A DNA stretch of 64,000 bases, taken from the NCBI RefSeq assembly GCF_024758725.1, contig NZ_CP096972.1:3268001-3332000 (forward strand), written 5' to 3'. The notes beneath the pieces were generated by a model, which saw only the letters and a list, made by a program, of their open reading frames with translations, searched no databases and was not told where the DNA came from. Shown piece after piece: positions 60,659 through 64,000 of the stretch. Positions within the stretch are counted from its first letter, which is position 1. Every line of letters starts with the position of its first letter. The stretch is from Sphingomonas sp. SUN039 (GTDB lineage Bacteria; Pseudomonadota; Alphaproteobacteria; Sphingomonadales; Sphingomonadaceae). Made by a program: the position numbers and the translations under genes.

Positions 60659-63181
60659 TTAGTAAATCCCGCCCTGCCTTTGCAAGAAATCGCTGTCCTG
60701 CCGCTGCTGCACCTGCGCCTTGGGCGCGGCGCGCTTGACGACGGTGGCGGTCGGCACCTCGTCGTCTCGCAGCGAGCGGCGCGGTTCGCTTTCGGGTTTG
60801 AACGCTTCCCAGATGACGGCCGACTTGGGGTCGGCTTCGGTCGGCCAGGTGCCATAGACGCGCTTGCCCGAATGGCGGTCGATGCGAACCATGCGGATGC
60901 CCGGCGGCGCGCGGAAGGGGACGACGGGCATCCCTTCGAACGCGGGCTTGGCGAACGCCTTGAAAATCGGTGCGGCGATGACGCCGCCCTGCGCGCCGCC
61001 GCCCATGCTGCGGGGGCGGTCATATCCGAGATAGACCCCGCCGACGATGTCGGCCGACCCGCCGACGAACCAGACATTGGTCGGTCCCGTCGTCGTGCCC
61101 GTCTTGCCGAACACCGGCCGGTCGAGGTCGCGCAATACCGTTGCGGTGCCGCGTTGGATGACACCCTCGGTGATGTGCACGACCTGATAGGCGGTCATTG
61201 CGTCCATGACCTGCTTCGTCCGGCTCGGCGGGCGCGGCATCGGCTTCCCGTCATATTCGGCCATGTTGCACCGGTTGCAGGGCCGGGTGTCGGCGCGCAG
61301 CACGACCTTGCCGTTCCGGTCCTGCACGAAATCGACCAGCGTCGGCGTCGTTGCCCGACCGTTGTTGGCGAGGATCGAATAGGCGTTGACCATCTTGGCG
61401 ACGGTCGTGTCGCCCGCGCCCAGTGCCACGGCGAGCACAGCTGGATAGGGCTTGCCGGGATCGCTGATCCCGACCGCTTCGGCCATCTTGACCACATTTT
61501 CCATGCCGGTCTGGCTGGCGGCGCGCACGGTCATCAGGTTGCGCGATTGCTCGACGCCCCAGCGCATCGTTTGCGCGCCGGCCCCCGCCGCACCGCCGAA
61601 ATTGCGGAAACATTTACGCCCGAAGCGCGCGCCCTGATAAACGCAGAACGGCCCGTCGACGATGATCGACGCGGGCGTCATCCCGTGATCGAGCGCGGAG
61701 GCATATACGAACGGCTTGAAGCTCGATCCCGGCTGGCGCAGCGCCTGGGTCGCGCGGTTGAAACTGCCCAGCCGCGCGTCGAACCCGCCCTGCATGGCGA
61801 GCACTTGGCCAGTGTGCGGGTTCTGGACGACCATGCCGCCGGAAATTTCGGGGACACTGCGCAGCGACCAGTCGCTGCCCTCGGGCGCAACCACGATGAT
61901 GTCGCCCGGGTTCAGCCAGCTGAACGCCGCGCCGCCGCCTTTTCGCGGCATCGACGCGGCATAGGCGGGCAAGCGCCCCTCCGCCCCTTCGACAAAGCCG
62001 ATCCGCGCCCCGCCATCGTCCTTCGCCAGCACCACGGCGGTGCGCCAGTCCTTATACGCGACCCCGATATTGGCGGCGGCGAATGCCTGCGCCCAGTTGC
62101 CTGACACATCGACCTTGCCCGACGGTCCGCTCCAGCCGCGCCCGCGGTCGAAGCGCAACAGCCCCTCGCGCAGCGCCGTCTCCGCATAGCCCTGCAGCCG
62201 CGTGTCGAGCGAACTGCGCACCCACAGCCCCCCGGCATAGACCGAAAAGGGGCCATCCTCGGCCTTCTCGCCGAACTTGTCGATCAACTGGCGGCGGATT
62301 TCCTCGGTGAAATAGCCGCCGACATCGTCGCGCGCGGCGGCGACACGGCTGATCGTGCCGAGCGGGCTGGCAACCGCGGCGTCGTGCTGCGCGCGGTCGA
62401 TATAGCCGTTCTCCTGCATCTGCCCCAGCACCCAATTCCGCCGCTCGATCGCCCGGTCGTAAAATCGCTCGGGGCGATAGTTCGACGGCCCCTTGGGCAG
62501 GATCGCGAGATAGGCCATTTCCGGCAGCGTCAGCTCACCGACGTCCTTGCCGAAATAGGCGCGCGCTGCCGACTGCACGCCGAACGCGTTCCGCCCCAGC
62601 GCGATCTGGTTGAGATAGAGTTCGAGGATTTGCGGCTTCGAGAGCGCGGCCTCGATACGATAGGCAAGCACCGCTTCCTTCAGCTTGCGGGCATAGCTGA
62701 CTTCGTTGCCGATCAGCAGGTTCTTGGCCACCTGTTGCGTGATCGTCGAGGTGCCCTTGGGTGTCTCGCGGTTGAGCACCCCCTGGCCGACCGCGCGGAC
62801 CAGCCCCAGGTAATCGACGCCGCCGTGGGTGAAGAAATTCTTGTCCTCCGCCGACAGATAGGCACCGACGAGCAGCTTGGGATATTCGGGGAACGACAGC
62901 TGCACCCGCCGCTCGCGGGCATAGCTATAGACCGGCGTCCCGTCGTTGCCGCGCACATTGGTCGGCAGCGGCGGCTCGTATTTGAGCAAGGTGCGCGCAT
63001 CGGGCAGCCCGCGCAGGAACATCGCCCAGAAGATGACGTAGAGAACGGCCAGCACCCCCGCGCCGATGACGGCGCGCCGCCCCCAGCGCTGCGCCCAGAC
63101 ACGGCGGCCGAATTCGACCGCAGCATTGCTCCGGCGCGTCAGGGTAAGGCGAAGGCTCTCGGGTTCGGCAGCATCGGTCAT
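60659..63181 (-). CDS. mrcA: penicillin-binding protein 1A
   Basis: An 840-residue bifunctional peptidoglycan synthase. One N-terminal transmembrane helix (VIGAGVLAVLYVIFWAMFL, about residues 38-56) is followed by the GT51 glycosyltransferase domain with SAEDKNFFTHGGVDYLG (about 109-125) and TITQQVAKNLL, then the transpeptidase domain with SSFKPFVY (about 490-497; SxxK Ser), SRNLMT (SxN) and FGKTGTTTGPTNVWFVG (KTG box, about 698-714). The OB-like insert lies between. The amidase gene upstream suggests a cell-wall cluster. Confidence 0.96.
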   Translation of the reverse strand: MTDAAEPESLRLTLTRRSNAAVEFGRRVWAQRWGRRAVIGAGVLAVLYVIFWAMFLRGLPDARTLLKYEPPLPTNVRGNDGTPVYSYARERRVQLSFPEYPKLLVGAYLSAEDKNFFTHGGVDYLGLVRAVGQGVLNRETPKGTSTITQQVAKNLLIGNEVSYARKLKEAVLAYRIEAALSKPQILELYLNQIALGRNAFGVQSAARAYFGKDVGELTLPEMAYLAILPKGPSNYRPERFYDRAIERRNWVLGQMQENGYIDRAQHDAAVASPLGTISRVAAARDDVGGYFTEEIRRQLIDKFGEKAEDGPFSVYAGGLWVRSSLDTRLQGYAETALREGLLRFDRGRGWSGPSGKVDVSGNWAQAFAAANIGVAYKDWRTAVVLAKDDGGARIGFVEGAEGRLPAYAASMPRKGGGAAFSWLNPGDIIVVAPEGSDWSLRSVPEISGGMVVQNPHTGQVLAMQGGFDARLGSFNRATQALRQPGSSFKPFVYASALDHGMTPASIIVDGPFCVYQGARFGRKCFRNFGGAAGAGAQTMRWGVEQSRNLMTVRAASQTGMENVVKMAEAVGISDPGKPYPAVLAVALGAGDTTVAKMVNAYSILANNGRATTPTLVDFVQDRNGKVVLRADTRPCNRCNMAEYDGKPMPRPPSRTKQVMDAMTAYQVVHITEGVIQRGTATVLRDLDRPVFGKTGTTTGPTNVWFVGGSADIVGGVYLGYDRPRSMGGGAQGGVIAAPIFKAFAKPAFEGMPVVPFRAPPGIRMVRIDRHSGKRVYGTWPTEADPKSAVIWEAFKPESEPRRSLRDDEVPTATVVKRAAPKAQVQQRQDSDFLQRQGGIY

Positions 63182-63226
63182 CCGGCCCGCGTGTAATGCG
63201 CGAAACGGGCGGGGGAAAGCGCTCTG

Positions 63227-64000
63227 TTACCGCGACGCGATCCGCCGCGCGAAGTGGACGTCGACGGCGCGGCGGAGCGAGTCGGCGATGGCCTGCTTGC
63301 CTTCGCCCGATGTGATGCGGGCGACGTCGCTGGCGCTGCTGATATAGCCCGCCTCGAACAGGATAGCGGGCATGTCGGGCGCCTTCAGCACGGCAAGGCC
63401 CGCCATCTGGTGATAGTCGCGCTTGAACGGCACCGCGCGCGCTTCGCGCTTGACGAGGTCGGCGAAGCGCGCGCTGGCGTTGATCGTTTCGCGCTGGGCC
63501 AGGTCGATCAGGATCGACGAGACGTCGTTCGATTCGCCGCCCAGATTGACGCCGTTGATGATGTCGGCGCGGTTCTCGCGCGCGGCGAGCGCGGCCGCGT
63601 TGCGGCTCGAGGCAACTTCGGACAGCGTATAGATCGTGGCGCCCGTCGCTTCGGTCCCCGGCGCGCTGTCGGCATGGACCGAGATGAACAGGTCGGCCTT
63701 CAGCCCGCGCGCAATCTGGGCGCGCTCGCCGAGCACGAGGAACCGGTCGTCGTCGCGCGTCATCGCCACGCGGACGCGGCCCCCGGCGAGCAATTCGTCA
63801 CGGATCGATTTGGCCAGCGCCAGCGTGATGTCCTTTTCGCGCGCGCCGCTCGCGCCGATCGCGCCGGGATCATGCCCGCCGTGTCCGGCATCGATGACGA
63901 CGAGTGGGCGACCGGCCGGCCCCATGATACGCGGACGCGGCAGGCCCGACTGCATCGGCGGGATATCGACGGTGACGCTGTAACGACTGCGTGGCGGCGC
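63227..64000 (-). CDS. amiC: N-acetylmuramoyl-L-alanine amidase, 3' part (5' end outside window)
   Basis: C-terminal 257 residues of an Amidase_3 enzyme, open to the window edge; the missing N-terminus would carry the signal peptide and probably an AMIN domain. Zinc-binding and catalytic motifs are VVIDAGHGGHDPGAIG (His), the Glu in KDITLALA region (AREKDITLALAK), SVHADSAPG (His) and ILFEAGYISS (Glu). It cleaves the amide bond between MurNAc and the stem peptide, mainly at division. PBP1a follows 45 bases downstream on the same strand. Confidence 0.93.
   Translation of the reverse strand, partial: APPRSRYSVTVDIPPMQSGLPRPRIMGPAGRPLVVIDAGHGGHDPGAIGASGAREKDITLALAKSIRDELLAGGRVRVAMTRDDDRFLVLGERAQIARGLKADLFISVHADSAPGTEATGATIYTLSEVASSRNAAALAARENRADIINGVNLGGESNDVSSILIDLAQRETINASARFADLVKREARAVPFKRDYHQMAGLAVLKAPDMPAILFEAGYISSASDVARITSGEGKQAIADSLRRAVDVHFARRIASR

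Overview
The window is a dense, GC-rich stretch of chromosome, almost certainly from a sphingomonad (Alphaproteobacteria, Sphingomonadales). The assignment is an inference from gene content and order: a Suv3-like helicase, S4-domain protein, FdxA and CarD run; a DUF1153/SciP CtrA regulator; lspA followed by a DUF3035 lipoprotein; a CC_3452-type secreted protein; a TorF-type porin; and many short palindromic repeats. Genes lie on both strands with short gaps and frequent ATGA-type overlaps. I saw no rRNA, tRNA, CRISPR array, prophage or intact insertion sequence.

Layout. 1-8.6 kb: helicase (cut by the window edge), S4 protein, ferredoxin, a lower-GC Panacea-type toxin-antitoxin candidate, CarD, a GIN-domain protein, DUF1489, MgtE, a flavin monooxygenase-like protein and a cyclophilin. 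8.6-10.6 kb: a non-coding stretch with a possible SOS-type promoter and several hairpins, then a LysR gene whose divergent partner looks like a small RNA. 10.6-19.7 kb: MFS transporter, phospholipase D-like protein, rpoZ, HxlR regulator, secreted protein, ribF, ileS, lspA, DUF3035. 19.7-29.4 kb: TorF porin, metC-like and sseA genes with an Fe-S photolyase and a HigBA-like module upstream, S10 peptidase, two small Cys-rich exported proteins, queF, thioesterase, DUF445. 29.4-40 kb: RND efflux pair, two GlsB-type proteins, SciP-like regulator, mnmA, PhzF, CDF transporter, pdxH, a VapBC-like pair. 40-51.3 kb: ATP-grasp/alpha-E plus transglutaminase, J-domain protein, YihY, fabI-aroC, a Nif11-like/sulfotransferase fusion, TRIC channel, hydrolase, and two tandem toxin-antitoxin modules. 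51.3-64 kb: bipA, a cyanide-insensitive bd-type oxidase with a 35-residue subunit, telA/xpaC, GST, a methyltransferase lipoprotein, prfB, PBP1a and an amidase cut by the window edge.

Most of this is housekeeping: cell wall (PBP1a, AmiC), translation (ileS, prfB, mnmA, queF, bipA), cofactors (ribF, pdxH) and envelope work. The accessory layer is five toxin-antitoxin modules and about a dozen palindromic repeats. The most unusual points are a roughly 120 bp palindromic element present three times, once inserted in frame inside ileS and once supplying the start of a lipoprotein gene; a probable LysR-controlled small RNA with an anti-Shine-Dalgarno motif; a structured, possibly LexA-controlled non-coding transcript; and an exported 49-residue peptide ending in three evenly spaced Cys-Cys doublets.
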